Below are positions 1 through 7,696 of a DNA stretch of 21,424 nucleotides, in pieces (position 1 is the stretch's first letter; every line of letters begins with the position of its first letter). Below the pieces are notes generated by a model that searched no databases, was not told the origin of the DNA, and saw only the letters and a list, made by a program, of their open reading frames with translations. Made by a program: the position numbers and the translations under genes. Source of the stretch: an uncultured Eubacteriales bacterium (GTDB taxonomy: Bacteria; Bacillota; Clostridia; Oscillospirales; Butyricicoccaceae); the NCBI GenBank assembly GCA_934636325.1, contig CAKUAK010000112.1, forward strand, positions 1-21,424. Direction: 5' to 3'.

Positions 1-29
1 TCGGTTTTTGGGCCTTATTATCAGGCCCT
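1..29. repeat. Inverted repeat just after the permease stop codon
   Basis: A 6-bp perfect stem (GGGCCT at 10-15, AGGCCC at 23-28) with a 7-nt loop lies directly after the permease stop codon. On the minus strand, where the permease is transcribed, the stem is followed by AAAAACC and not by a U tract, so it does not look like a proper terminator for that gene. On the plus strand it is followed by a loosely T-rich stretch. It may be a weak terminator for a convergent gene beyond the left edge, or only an mRNA 3' structure. Confidence 0.35.
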
Positions 30-1217
30 TTACTTATTATTGATAACATCTACGGGCTCAAGGCTCGATGCCTTGATAGCCGGCAAAACACCACAGATCA
101 CACCGCACGTTATTGATGCTGCCGCACTTTTTATCAAAGAGCTTTTCGGAATACCGTCGATATTTATTCCGATGCCATTCAGCATCCACACGGATGCCTG
201 GGTCATCGCGATTCCGATGACGCCGCCGACAATACATACAATGATTGATTCTGTGAGGAATCTTGTGAGCAGACTTTTGCGGCTTTCTCCAAGGGCCATA
301 CATATACCGATCTCGGTCCTGCGTGATTCGACCGAATAATATCTGCTGTTCATTACGCCCAGGCATCCGACGCACAGCGCTATCGAGGCTACAGTATTTA
401 TAAAGAGTTTAACGATATCAACGATCTCTGTAAAACCGGAAATATACTCATTAAGGTTCTCGTATGCAAATTTCTCTCCGGTGTCAAAATGCAGTTCACG
501 GATTATAGAATCAGCAATGTTATTTTCTTGACTATTGTTTGTGCAGCTTACAGCCACCTTGTCGATGCTGCTGTGTCCTGTCATTTCATTCAATGTCGTA
601 TACGGAATATAAACTATTGTCGGGATATCTATCTGTATCAGGCTTTCAAGGCCTTTTTTCTGGGATCTTATGATCCCTGAAACAACGAAATCGCCGGAAA
701 CGCCGTCGATACTCATCGTCAGGTGTTTTCCTATGATGTTGTCACGGGAATATAATTTTTGTGCCAAAGTATCATCTATTATCATGCTTTTCTCACCGGA
801 AGCCACCTGAGGCATGCTGAAATAGGACCCATACATAAGCTCCATTGAAAATACATCGTCTATATCGCTGTCGACGCCAAAAACGGCCGTCTTTTCACTT
901 TTGCTATGGTCGCATCGCAGCGAAGCCGCGCTGTATATAAAGGGTGTCGCTGCCCTGATCTCTTTCCGTGCTTTTATGTTATTCAGAATATCATCCGTTA
1001 TTTGATATTTTTCAGACGTTTTCGGGTATATCGTTATTCCACCTAATCCGATCTGGCTTACGCGCTGCCGGATATCCTCTGCGGCAGCGTCGCCGAGCCC
1101 AGATATAAAGCACAAGGAAAAGATACCTACGGCAATGGCAACGATCGACAGGAGATTTTTTCTGCCGCCAAGCACTATATTTTTAAAAGACAATGAAAAT
1201 ACATCTCTCGGTCTCAC
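30..1217 (-). CDS. ABC transporter permease, MacB/FtsX type
   Basis: This is the membrane subunit of a MacB-like ABC exporter, 395 aa. A first transmembrane segment lies at about residues 22-42, followed by a large extracytoplasmic domain (about 43-260, MacB_PCD-like). Three C-terminal segments (about 270-289, 322-340 and 362-383) form the FtsX domain. The RRTEIGICMALG motif at 299-310, in the loop after the second segment, and the C-terminal ASSLEPVDVI are typical of the family. The GTG start at 1217 overlaps the adaptor stop as GTGA, with GGGGAG somewhat far upstream; an upstream extension of the frame would run deep inside the adaptor gene and lacks homology. MacB-type permeases form a dimer worked by a cytoplasmic ATPase and joined to an HlyD-type adaptor. 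The adaptor is next door, but no ATPase is visible. The substrate cannot be told from sequence. Confidence 0.88.
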   Translation of the reverse strand: MRPRDVFSLSFKNIVLGGRKNLLSIVAIAVGIFSLCFISGLGDAAAEDIRQRVSQIGLGGITIYPKTSEKYQITDDILNNIKARKEIRAATPFIYSAASLRCDHSKSEKTAVFGVDSDIDDVFSMELMYGSYFSMPQVASGEKSMIIDDTLAQKLYSRDNIIGKHLTMSIDGVSGDFVVSGIIRSQKKGLESLIQIDIPTIVYIPYTTLNEMTGHSSIDKVAVSCTNNSQENNIADSIIRELHFDTGEKFAYENLNEYISGFTEIVDIVKLFINTVASIALCVGCLGVMNSRYYSVESRRTEIGICMALGESRKSLLTRFLTESIIVCIVGGVIGIAMTQASVWMLNGIGINIDGIPKSSLIKSAAASITCGVICGVLPAIKASSLEPVDVINNK

Positions 1218-2182
1218 CCTATTTTCACACGCTCCCCTGCACTGTATTTTTCGGGATATCTTATAACGATATCGCCCGTATTGACCCCGGAGGTCACTTC
1301 GAATCCCTCTGCAAGCTCCCTGCCTGTTGTTATATACTCTTTGGACAGTATGCCGGTCGAGCTGTCGGCGATAAAAACGCATTCACCTGTGCTGTCCTGG
1401 GACACGCAGTCATATGGCAGCACGATCCTTCCGCTGTCGGTACCCGTGACGATCTTCAGCTCGGCAGAGTACCCGGGTATGATACCGGCGTCCTTCGACG
1501 TTATGTCTGCGGTCACATCGCATGTGACGTCTTTATCCTGTTCAAGAAGCGATGCGGCCGACGCGTACGGCGAGACAGCCGATATATATCCTTTACATCT
1601 TTTATCATCAAGCGCGGGAACGGTTATGCTGCACTCCATTCCGGCACTTATTTTTGCGGCGTTGGCCTCTGTTATCTTGGCCTTGACCCCAAGCTTTCTC
1701 ATATCGGAAACGGCTATGCACGGCAATATCCCGGAAACATGATCGTCTTCGCCGCAATATATATCCATTACCGTTCCTTCAATGGGGCTGATGATGTAAT
1801 ATTCAATCCCTGCCGGCACATCCAGGGCGCTGCTGACCCGCAGGTCATCCGAGCCCGGTGGCTCGGCGCCGCTTTCCAACCTTGAACGTATCTCAGAGTA
1901 AAATACTTGGGCAGATATATTTTCATCGGCCGTTTCAAGGGTCATAAGGATATCTCCTCGATGAACGTATTGGCCCTGCGACACATGAACAGTAAGTATT
2001 CGGGACATATATTTCGGGAAAAGCTCTCGCCTGTCGAGTTCAATTACATTGCCTTTGAGATTTATATAATCGGTTATTGACGATGTATCGACAATGACGG
2101 CCTCGGCGTCTTTGATCTTTGAGCTTTCATAATATGGACTTTTGAAATACATACCGGAGATAATAAGCAGGGTTGCCGACAA
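1214..2182 (-). CDS. HlyD/RND-type adaptor (membrane fusion) subunit of an ABC exporter
   Basis: The protein is 322 aa from the TTG at 2182. It has a short N-terminal hydrophobic segment, a split lipoyl/barrel-sandwich half at about 64-83 (HVSQGQYVHRGDIL), a short hairpin region at about 84-125, the second lipoyl half at about 130-155 (ISPIEGTVMDIYCGEDDHV), a beta-barrel domain at about 160-250 (LGVKAKITEANAAKISAGM), and a C-terminal membrane-proximal domain. This is the adaptor architecture that works with MacB-like permeases, and the permease follows with a 4-nt overlap. The start is unclear. TTG has AAGG 8 nt upstream but removes the basic residues before the membrane anchor. An ATC at 2200 sits 8 nt after a much better GGGGAGG. 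An ATG at 2230 with a good RBS is cut off by an in-frame TGA at 2219-2221. Family assignment is firm; the 5' end is not. Confidence 0.82.
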   Translation of the reverse strand: MSATLLIISGMYFKSPYYESSKIKDAEAVIVDTSSITDYINLKGNVIELDRRELFPKYMSRILTVHVSQGQYVHRGDILMTLETADENISAQVFYSEIRSRLESGAEPPGSDDLRVSSALDVPAGIEYYIISPIEGTVMDIYCGEDDHVSGILPCIAVSDMRKLGVKAKITEANAAKISAGMECSITVPALDDKRCKGYISAVSPYASAASLLEQDKDVTCDVTADITSKDAGIIPGYSAELKIVTGTDSGRIVLPYDCVSQDSTGECVFIADSSTGILSKEYITTGRELAEGFEVTSGVNTGDIVIRYPEKYSAGERVKIG

Positions 2183-2218
2183 AGCTATGACCTTTTTGAT
2201 ATGCCGAACCTCCCCTCT

Positions 2219-2230
2219 TCACTGCTTCAT
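2219..2230 (-). other. Three-codon mini-ORF (ATG AAG CAG TGA) in frame with the adaptor gene
   Basis: ATG AAG CAG TGA lies upstream of, and in frame with, the HlyD-type gene. AAAGG stands 8 nt before this ATG, a fair ribosome binding site. If the TGA were a sense codon, translation would run on through RGEVRHIKKVIALSATLL, a basic stretch followed by a hydrophobic anchor, which is what an adaptor N-terminus should look like. It may be a nonsense mutation, a sequencing error, a leader mini-cistron that feeds reinitiation, or chance. Confidence 0.35.
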
Positions 2231-2275
2231 TTTGAACGCCTTTGTAGTGTTGGTTTTTCAGAGCCAAATATGCGA

Positions 2276-2311
2276 AAGCGGAGAGGACAAAATTATTTGT
2301 CTTCTCCGCTT
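2276..2311 (-). terminator. Hairpin terminator after radA
   Basis: A 16-bp stem (2276-2291 with 2296-2311) has an ATTA loop and a single G-U pair. It begins 14 nt after the radA stop. On the minus strand the stem ends in CCGCTT and runs into TCGCATATTT, a modest U tract, so I read it as the terminator of the yajC-to-radA transcript. The adaptor gene to its left would then need its own promoter in the short stretch 2231-2275. Only a weak candidate is seen there (TTGGCT, 15 nt, TACAAA). Confidence 0.7.
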
Positions 2312-2325
2312 AGAAGCGATATCAC

Positions 2326-3705
2326 CTATTTATTTTGATCGAAGCAGATATGAATGGCTTCCTTTATATTTGAAACCGGATAAAGTGTTATATCCCCTGT
2401 ATTTTTAAGTCCCTCCATGCACGAACTGGGTAAAATGCAATATTTGAAGCCCAGACGCGAAAGCTCATTTATACGCTGAGACGCGCCGCTCACGGCGCGG
2501 AGCTCGCCCGAAAGGCCGACCTCTCCGAATACAGCAAGATCGTGACGAACAGGCCGGTCAAGATAGCTCGATACGATAGCCAGCATGACCCCGATATCGA
2601 CCGCAGGCTCGTCAAGGGCAAGTCCGCCGACGACATTTACATACGCGTCAAATGCGCCCAGCATGAGCCCGGCACGTTTTTCAAGTATGGCAAGCAGCAG
2701 GACCGTGCGGTTGTAATCTATTCCGGCAGAGGTCCTCCTTGCCGAACCGTAAGCCGATTTTGTGACAAGCCCCTGTATTTCGGAAAGAAGTGGCCTTGAA
2801 CCCTCTATCGTAGCAACGACACAGCTTCCGCAGGCGTCCTCCGGACGTCCGGAAAGCAGTGCAGCCGAAGGATTTGGTATGTCGATAAGCCCATCCCCCG
2901 TCATTTCAAAAACGCCGATCTCGTTGGTCGATCCAAAACGGTTTTTAGAAGCCCTGAGCATACGATAAGAGTTGTGTCGTTCCCCCTCAAAGGTAAGGAC
3001 CGTATCGACCATATGCTCGAGTATTTTGGGCCCGGCAATATTGCCGTCTTTATTTATATGACCGACGAGGACGACAGGGACACCGCTGTTTTTGGCAAAC
3101 TGCATGAGCCTGACCGTGCATTCACGCACCTGGCCGACACTGCCGGGAACAGAACCGATATCCTCGCTATACATCGTCTGTATGGAATCGACAAAAACAA
3201 AATCCGGATGAGTATTCTCGATCTGGGCCATTATGCTGTCCATATTGGTCTCCGGAAGGATATAAAGGCTGCTTCTGTCGACCGAGAGACGGTCGGCCCT
3301 CATTTTTATCTGAGTGAGCGATTCCTCGCCTGTGACATAAAGCACACTGCGCTCTTTGCAGAGATTTTGGCAGGTCTGAAGAAGCAATGTTGATTTCCCT
3401 ATTCCCGGCTCACCGCTTATCAGGACCAGAGAACCCTTTACAATGCCTCCGCCAAGAACACGGTCGAGCTCTCCGCTTCCCGTCGTGATCCTTTCCTCCC
3501 TATCCTGACGAATATCGGATAATCTGACAGGCTTGCTCGCATAGCTTCCGTTGAGTTCGAAGGTCCCGGCCTTTTTAGACTGTGGAGCAACGACCTCTTC
3601 GACCATTGTGTTCCATGCCCCGCAGGAAGGACACCTTCCCACCCATTTGGGCGAATCATACCCACATTCGGAGCACATGAAAACAGTTTTCTTTTTTGCC
3701 GGCAT
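2326..3705 (-). CDS. radA: DNA repair protein RadA
   Basis: RadA (Sms) is a RecA-related ATPase/helicase that promotes branch migration in homologous recombination. The 459-aa protein has an N-terminal four-cysteine zinc finger (C11, C14, C25, C28), a Walker A motif GEPGIGKST at 98-106, a Walker B region around FVFVDSIQTM (169-178), the RadA-specific KNRFG motif at 254-258, and a C-terminal Lon-protease-like domain. Length fits the family (about 450-460 aa). I chose the ATG at 3705, which gives the usual MPAKKKTVF-type N-terminus; a GTG four codons upstream is possible. The start comes 1 nt after the amidase stop and has no strong RBS, so translation is probably coupled. It is the last gene before the 2276-2311 hairpin. 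Confidence 0.96.
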   Translation of the reverse strand: MPAKKKTVFMCSECGYDSPKWVGRCPSCGAWNTMVEEVVAPQSKKAGTFELNGSYASKPVRLSDIRQDREERITTGSGELDRVLGGGIVKGSLVLISGEPGIGKSTLLLQTCQNLCKERSVLYVTGEESLTQIKMRADRLSVDRSSLYILPETNMDSIMAQIENTHPDFVFVDSIQTMYSEDIGSVPGSVGQVRECTVRLMQFAKNSGVPVVLVGHINKDGNIAGPKILEHMVDTVLTFEGERHNSYRMLRASKNRFGSTNEIGVFEMTGDGLIDIPNPSAALLSGRPEDACGSCVVATIEGSRPLLSEIQGLVTKSAYGSARRTSAGIDYNRTVLLLAILEKRAGLMLGAFDAYVNVVGGLALDEPAVDIGVMLAIVSSYLDRPVRHDLAVFGEVGLSGELRAVSGASQRINELSRLGFKYCILPSSCMEGLKNTGDITLYPVSNIKEAIHICFDQNK

Positions 3706-3706
3706 T

Positions 3707-4444
3707 TTAAGTATCACTCATTTCAAGATAATCTATATAGCCGCAGCATATCGAAATAGCTATTTTGGTCTGGTACTGCGGCAAGGCCAAAAGCTCGGCT
3801 TCCCTTTCATTGGAAAGAAAGCCACATTCTATCGTTACAGCGGGAGAACGGATCTTTTCCATCAGGAACACCGACTGCGGCGACAGTCTTGCCCGCCTGT
3901 CGTTTCCGTTGTCGAGAACATCGCGCAGCTTTTCCTGTATGGCCGCGGCAAGGGTCTGCGAGCCCTGGTCATTAGGCGAAAAAAAGACCTGCGCCCCATA
4001 ATATTTTTCCTGCGAGAACTTATTGAGATGTATGCTGAGAAAATCGCACCCGGGGTTGTTTTCGGCTATCTGAAGTCTGGCTTTGAGGTCGGCTGTTTTA
4101 TTTTGACGTATGGTGTTATCATCGCTGTAGTCCAGCGAGTCATCACTTTCCCGGGTCATGATCGACCTGATCCCCAGAAAGCCCAATATGTCCCTTGTTT
4201 TCTGCGATATGCTCAGATTTATCGGGGCTTCAGCTATTCCCCGAAAACCGACCGCGCCTCCGTCGGCGCCGCCATGTCCCGCGTCGATGATGGCCGACGG
4301 CGTCAGTATGTTATGGAATGATGACGCCGTTTGATCCCGCAGCCCATTGAGGCAGGAATATATGATGATTATACCCGACGTCAAAGACAAAGTCAAAATT
4401 GCCGCCAGAACCAGCGTACGCCGCCGTATGAACAATGTTCGCAT
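3707..4444 (-). CDS. cwlD: N-acetylmuramoyl-L-alanine amidase, CwlD-like (Amidase_3)
   Basis: The 245-aa protein has a basic N-terminus and one membrane anchor (about residues 9-30), so the catalytic part should lie outside the cytoplasmic membrane. The Amidase_3 fold shows IIDAGHGGADGG (H57), E72 in GIAEAPINLS, H139 in SIHLN and the catalytic-type E206 in VTIECGFLSN, the full zinc and catalytic set. Size and anchor match CwlD, which in spore formers acts with PdaA to make muramic-delta-lactam in spore cortex. The symbol is by similarity; a vegetative amidase remains possible. RBS GAGGT stands about 9 nt before the ATG, overlapping the stop of the upstream membrane protein gene, 7 nt away. 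radA follows after 1 nt. Confidence 0.85.
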   Translation of the reverse strand: MRTLFIRRRTLVLAAILTLSLTSGIIIIYSCLNGLRDQTASSFHNILTPSAIIDAGHGGADGGAVGFRGIAEAPINLSISQKTRDILGFLGIRSIMTRESDDSLDYSDDNTIRQNKTADLKARLQIAENNPGCDFLSIHLNKFSQEKYYGAQVFFSPNDQGSQTLAAAIQEKLRDVLDNGNDRRARLSPQSVFLMEKIRSPAVTIECGFLSNEREAELLALPQYQTKIAISICCGYIDYLEMSDT

Positions 4445-4451
4445 ACCGGCG

Positions 4452-4841
4452 TTACCTCAAATTGGATAAGATGCAGCCGGACAGCGACCCGGACAGAGCG
4501 GCCGCCGAAATAAAGATCGCTGAGCGCGGATCGAGCCCTCCTTCGAAAAACACAGCCCCCAATACCATGATCCCAGCCATCATGACGGCCCATGTGAGGA
4601 CAGCGTTGAAAATTATCTTTCCCCTCCGCCTGCCGAAGATGACCGCCGCTGCGGCTACGCCGAAAAATTCCGATGCCGCGGAATATGCGGTGATGTACTC
4701 ATATGGTATCACACCCGAAAGTACCAGACGCGAAAAAATGCCGCACATGCCGCAGATCGCCGCGTATCCGCATATCACGGCCAATACAGGCCTTAAACTT
4801 CCGCCGAAAAGACGGCTGATATATGATATCGCTTTTTTCAT
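4452..4841 (-). CDS. TIGR04086-type four-helix membrane protein, function unknown
   Basis: This is a 129-aa integral membrane protein with four predicted transmembrane helices (roughly residues 15-38, 46-70, 77-97 and 106-127) and a basic loop, GRRRGK, between the second and third. Size, helix pattern and its place directly after yajC match the TIGR04086 family of Firmicutes, for which I know no established function. The ATG at 4841 has a perfect AGGAGG 8 nt upstream, but this AGGAGG lies inside a 15-bp hairpin (see 4849-4886), so translation may be controlled by structure. The amidase gene follows after 7 nt. Confidence 0.75.
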   Translation of the reverse strand: MKKAISYISRLFGGSLRPVLAVICGYAAICGMCGIFSRLVLSGVIPYEYITAYSAASEFFGVAAAAVIFGRRRGKIIFNAVLTWAVMMAGIMVLGAVFFEGGLDPRSAIFISAAALSGSLSGCILSNLR

Positions 4842-4848
4842 AACAAAA

Positions 4849-4886
4849 CCTCCTGCATATATACATGAAAATATATATGCAGGAGG
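4849..4886 (-). promoter_or_regulatory. Perfect 15-bp inverted repeat that buries the ribosome binding site
   Basis: Arms at 4849-4863 and 4872-4886 are perfect reverse complements around an 8-nt loop (CATGAAAA on the plus strand). Read on the minus strand, the downstream arm ends in GCAGGAGG, which is the Shine-Dalgarno sequence of the TIGR04086-like gene. The stem is followed by TTTTG, so it could act as a weak terminator or processing site between yajC and the next genes as well as a translational lid. The upstream arm contains CCTCC, an anti-Shine-Dalgarno sequence. Confidence 0.7.
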
Positions 4887-4922
4887 TCCTTGCTGTAATT
4901 ACCGGCGGGACAGCTGCGCCGT

Positions 4923-5234
4923 TTATTTGTTTTCTTCGGTCTTTGCGGATCCGTCGGCTGCTGCCTCGGCAGGCTGCCTATATCGAACAGCCCACTTCTT
5001 GATTACCAGCTTGATCCTGTCGGAACCGGTCTCGAATACGACGTCATCATCCTTGACGCTGAGCACACGGCCGGTAAAGCCGCCGATAGTCTCGATAATG
5101 TCGCCGGGGGCGATGCTGTTTCTGAGAATACGGGCCGCCTTCTCCTGCTTCTTCTGAGGTCTGTATACCATTAGATAAAACAGAACTCCCATTACTACTA
5201 TCCAAAGAATAAGTCCACTTGCACCTGCAGGCAT
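4923..5234 (-). CDS. yajC: Preprotein translocase subunit YajC
   Basis: YajC is the small accessory subunit of the SecDF-YajC complex at the Sec translocon. The 103-aa protein has one N-terminal transmembrane helix (about 6-24), the family motif YRPQKKQEK (about 24-32) and the cytoplasmic part IAPGDIIETIGGFTGRVLSVKDD. Length is normal. AGGAGG stands 8 nt before the ATG. A good promoter lies just upstream, between tgt and yajC. The order queA, tgt, yajC recalls the E. coli cluster, but secD and secF do not follow here. Confidence 0.95.
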   Translation of the reverse strand: MPAGASGLILWIVVMGVLFYLMVYRPQKKQEKAARILRNSIAPGDIIETIGGFTGRVLSVKDDDVVFETGSDRIKLVIKKWAVRYRQPAEAAADGSAKTEENK

Positions 5235-5265
5235 TTGGTGATCCTCCTAATCAATGATACTAACT

Positions 5266-5294
5266 ATTATAGATGTTTGGATATAAAAAAACAA
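5266..5294 (-). promoter_or_regulatory. Sigma-A-type promoter for yajC
   Basis: On the minus strand, TTGTTT (5289-5294), a 17-nt spacer and a perfect TATAAT (5266-5271) lie in the 67-nt gap after tgt. Predicted start is about 5259, leaving a leader of about 25 nt with AGGAGG just before yajC. The promoter would drive yajC, the TIGR04086-like gene, the amidase and radA as one unit. Confidence 0.75.
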
Positions 5295-5301
5295 TAGCTA
5301 T

Positions 5302-6432
5302 TTAGATACGCCGGGATAATTTTTCGACCTGTTCATTTTTAAATTGAGTGAAAGTGCCGTTTTCAAGATGTTCTCTTATCCGGCGCATAAGATCATTGTA
5401 GAAATAAAGGTTATGCATGACGGCCAGCCTCATACCAAGCATCTCTCCAGAACGTATCAGGTGGCGTATATACCCTCTTGAGAAATGAGAACAAACGGGG
5501 CAGCTGCAATTCTCGTCGATCGGCGCCTTGTCATCGGCGTATTTGGCATTGTTGATATTGATTATACCCTGTGATGTAAAAAGGTGTCCATGGCGGGCAT
5601 TGCGCGCCGGCATAACACAGTCGAAGAAGTCGACCCCGCGCGCTACCGCCTCAAGGATATTGGTCGGAGTGCCGACCCCCATAAGATATCTCGGCTTATC
5701 CGACGGCATTTCCGGTATCACCGATTCGATGATGGAATACATCTCTTCCGCCGTTTCGCCGACGGCAAGTCCGCCGATGGCATATCCGGGAAGATCAAGC
5801 TCGGCTATCCTCTTCATGTGGTCTACCCTGAGATCATGATAGGTGCCGCCCTGATTTATGCCCCAAAGCACCTGGCCGGGATTCACCGTGTCCTCGCGCT
5901 TCTGAAGCTCGGCAAGGGCCTTCTTGCATCGTTCGAGCCAGCGATATGTCCGCTGGACCGATCTCTTGACATACTCATAGGGCGAAGGGTTCTCGATACA
6001 CTCGTCAAATGCCATTGCGATATCGGAACCGAGCCCCCACTGGATCTTCATGCTCTCTTCCGGTCCCATGAATACCCTGTGTCCGTCGGTGTGCGCGTTA
6101 AAGGTAACGCCTTCTTCTTTTATATTACGCAGCTTGGCAAGCGAAAAGACCTGGAATCCGCCGCTGTCTGTCAGGATTGGCCCATCCCATCCCGAAAAGG
6201 AATGAAGGCCGCCAAAGCCGTGGACGATATTGTCCCCGGGGCGAAGATGAAGATGATAGGTGTTGCAGAGAAGCACCTGACAGCCGATGTCCTTCAAATC
6301 AAATGCCGAAAGCGCGCCCTTTATCGCGGCCTGTGTTCCGACATTCATAAAGATCGGCGTCTTTATCTGCCCGTGCGGCGTATCGTAAAGCCCAAGGCGT
6401 GCCTGACCTTCGGTCGATATAACTTTAAACAT
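5302..6432 (-). CDS. tgt: Queuine tRNA-ribosyltransferase (tRNA-guanine transglycosylase)
   Basis: Tgt swaps guanine 34 of Tyr, His, Asn and Asp tRNAs for preQ1, a step of queuosine synthesis. The 376-aa protein shows the catalytic D89 in ILTDSGGFQVFSL, the nucleophile D271 in DFFDCVMPARNARHGHLFT, the GINQGG segment at 191-196 and the zinc ligands C309, C311, C314 and H340. Two ATGs stand in tandem (6435 and 6432). GGAGG is only 3 nt before the first and 6 nt before the second, so I chose 6432. The start overlaps the end of rmuC by 8 nt. A long upstream extension of the frame lies inside rmuC and is not real. queA, the next step of the pathway, is two genes upstream. Confidence 0.97.
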   Translation of the reverse strand: MFKVISTEGQARLGLYDTPHGQIKTPIFMNVGTQAAIKGALSAFDLKDIGCQVLLCNTYHLHLRPGDNIVHGFGGLHSFSGWDGPILTDSGGFQVFSLAKLRNIKEEGVTFNAHTDGHRVFMGPEESMKIQWGLGSDIAMAFDECIENPSPYEYVKRSVQRTYRWLERCKKALAELQKREDTVNPGQVLWGINQGGTYHDLRVDHMKRIAELDLPGYAIGGLAVGETAEEMYSIIESVIPEMPSDKPRYLMGVGTPTNILEAVARGVDFFDCVMPARNARHGHLFTSQGIININNAKYADDKAPIDENCSCPVCSHFSRGYIRHLIRSGEMLGMRLAVMHNLYFYNDLMRRIREHLENGTFTQFKNEQVEKLSRRI

Positions 6433-7627
6433 CATTTTCCTCCTCGGCAGAATGCAGCCCGGCTTCTTCCTCCGGGAAGCTCTGCACACTGCGCAGCGTA
6501 TTCTGTATTTTTCGTGTGCGAACACCGACGAGCCTGTCGAGCTCGTCATTGGCCTGCAATATCCTCTTCTGTGTCGATTCGAGCACCGAGCCGAAGGAAT
6601 CGAACTCGCGCTTGACGGCATTTAAAATATTCCATACCTCGCTGGAGCGTCTCTGTATCGCCAATGTCCGGAAGCCCATCTGAAGGCTGTTGAGCAGCGC
6701 GCCCATGGTGGTCGGCCCGGCGATACAGACTTTAAACTCCTGTTGGAGCGATTCCACCATGCCGATGCGGACCGCCTCGGCATACAGTCCCTCGGATGGC
6801 AGGAACATGATGGCAAAATCGGTCGTTTCGGGCGGCGAGATATATTTAGTGTGTATATCCTTCGCAAACCGCCGTATACGCTCTCTGAGCTCTTTAGACG
6901 CGGCCTCCACATTAGCCTGGTCGCCTGTGTCATAGGCCGAGAGAAGATCGCTGTAACAGTCCAGCGGAAACTTTGAATCTATCGGCAGCCAGACGCTTCC
7001 GCCGTCGCTTCCCGGCAGCTTTACGGCAAACTCGACATTTGCCTGGCTGCCCTTTTTGACGGCCACATTGGTCGAATACTGCTCAGGAGAAAGTATCTGG
7101 TCGAGGATGGCACCAAGCTGTATCTCACCCAGTATACCGCGGGTCTTTACGTTGGAAAGGACCTTTTTAAGATCGCCTACCCCGGAGGCCAGCGCCTGCA
7201 TTTCTCCGAGGCCTTTGTATACCTGCTCAAGCCTGAGACTGACCTGCTCGAAAGAACGGTTCAGGTTCTTTTCCAGCGTGGTCTCCAGCTTTTCATCGAC
7301 AGTACGGCGGATATCATCGAGCTGGGCGGCATTTTGACGCTGCATCTGGAAGACAGCGCTTTCCATATTTCTGCGCATAAAATCCAGCTTCTGATCGGTC
7401 TGCATGGACATGGCCGATATATCGGCGCGCAGCCCTTTCATGGAAGAATCCACCGTGTTTATCAGCATATCCTGACGCGCTGCGAGCGAAGACGGGTCGC
7501 CGGAGCGGCGTTCAAGCTCCCTCAGGCGTGATCTTATGCTCCTTAAAGCGATAAGTATACCTCCGGCCGCGATGAGTGTCGATGCAATGCCCCCGGCCGC
7601 AAGCAGGATATATCCGTTTTCGGTCAT
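6425..7627 (-). CDS. rmuC: DNA recombination protein RmuC
   Basis: RmuC is a PD-(D/E)XK-related protein linked to limiting inversions and rearrangements; its biochemical role is not settled. The 400-aa protein starts with a membrane anchor (about 5-28), continues with a long coiled coil (about 30-150) and then the RmuC domain (about 150-370), seen in VKTRGILGEIQLGAILDQIL, LPIDSKFPLDCY and FLPSEGLYAEAV. AAGGTGA precedes the ATG by about 6 nt. It forms a two-gene unit with tgt, sitting between queA and tgt. Its promoter lies at the end of queA and its leader holds a strong hairpin. Confidence 0.95.
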   Translation of the reverse strand: MTENGYILLAAGGIASTLIAAGGILIALRSIRSRLRELERRSGDPSSLAARQDMLINTVDSSMKGLRADISAMSMQTDQKLDFMRRNMESAVFQMQRQNAAQLDDIRRTVDEKLETTLEKNLNRSFEQVSLRLEQVYKGLGEMQALASGVGDLKKVLSNVKTRGILGEIQLGAILDQILSPEQYSTNVAVKKGSQANVEFAVKLPGSDGGSVWLPIDSKFPLDCYSDLLSAYDTGDQANVEAASKELRERIRRFAKDIHTKYISPPETTDFAIMFLPSEGLYAEAVRIGMVESLQQEFKVCIAGPTTMGALLNSLQMGFRTLAIQRRSSEVWNILNAVKREFDSFGSVLESTQKRILQANDELDRLVGVRTRKIQNTLRSVQSFPEEEAGLHSAEEENDV

Positions 7628-7650
7628 TTACAATCACCTTTTGGATGGTC

Positions 7651-7688
7651 AAAAATCAGCGATGCGCCGGTTTTCCGACGCACCGCTG
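7651..7688 (-). terminator. Hairpin with U tract between queA and rmuC
   Basis: On the minus strand a 14-bp stem (7675-7688 with 7657-7670, two G-U pairs) with an AAAA loop is followed by GATTTTTG, a clear intrinsic terminator pattern 33 nt after the queA stop. However, a strong promoter (7697-7725) lies upstream of it, so the same hairpin would form the first 30-odd nucleotides of the rmuC-tgt mRNA. It may end queA transcripts, protect the rmuC mRNA 5' end, or attenuate rmuC-tgt. Confidence 0.82.
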
Positions 7689-7696
7689 CAATATAG

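Noticed and set aside
10..28. Terminator for the permease gene
   Set aside because: On the strand of the gene the stem is followed by AAAAACC, not a U tract, so I list it only as an inverted repeat.
1218..1382. Long N-terminal extension of the permease
   Set aside because: The added residues are out-of-frame adaptor sequence; the GTG at 1217 couples to the adaptor stop.
5584..6615. Plus-strand open frame of 343 codons opposite tgt and rmuC
   Set aside because: It lies antisense to two well-supported genes and its translation has no recognisable domain.
6433..6621. Long N-terminal extension of tgt
   Set aside because: The added 63 residues are rmuC sequence read out of frame; the tgt RBS lies inside rmuC just before 6432.
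2326..7627. A defence or DNA-processing island suggested by radA, rmuC and, further right, recN and xseAB
   Set aside because: All are common housekeeping repair genes in their usual clostridial neighbourhoods; no nuclease-helicase pair, toxin or sensor gene accompanies them.
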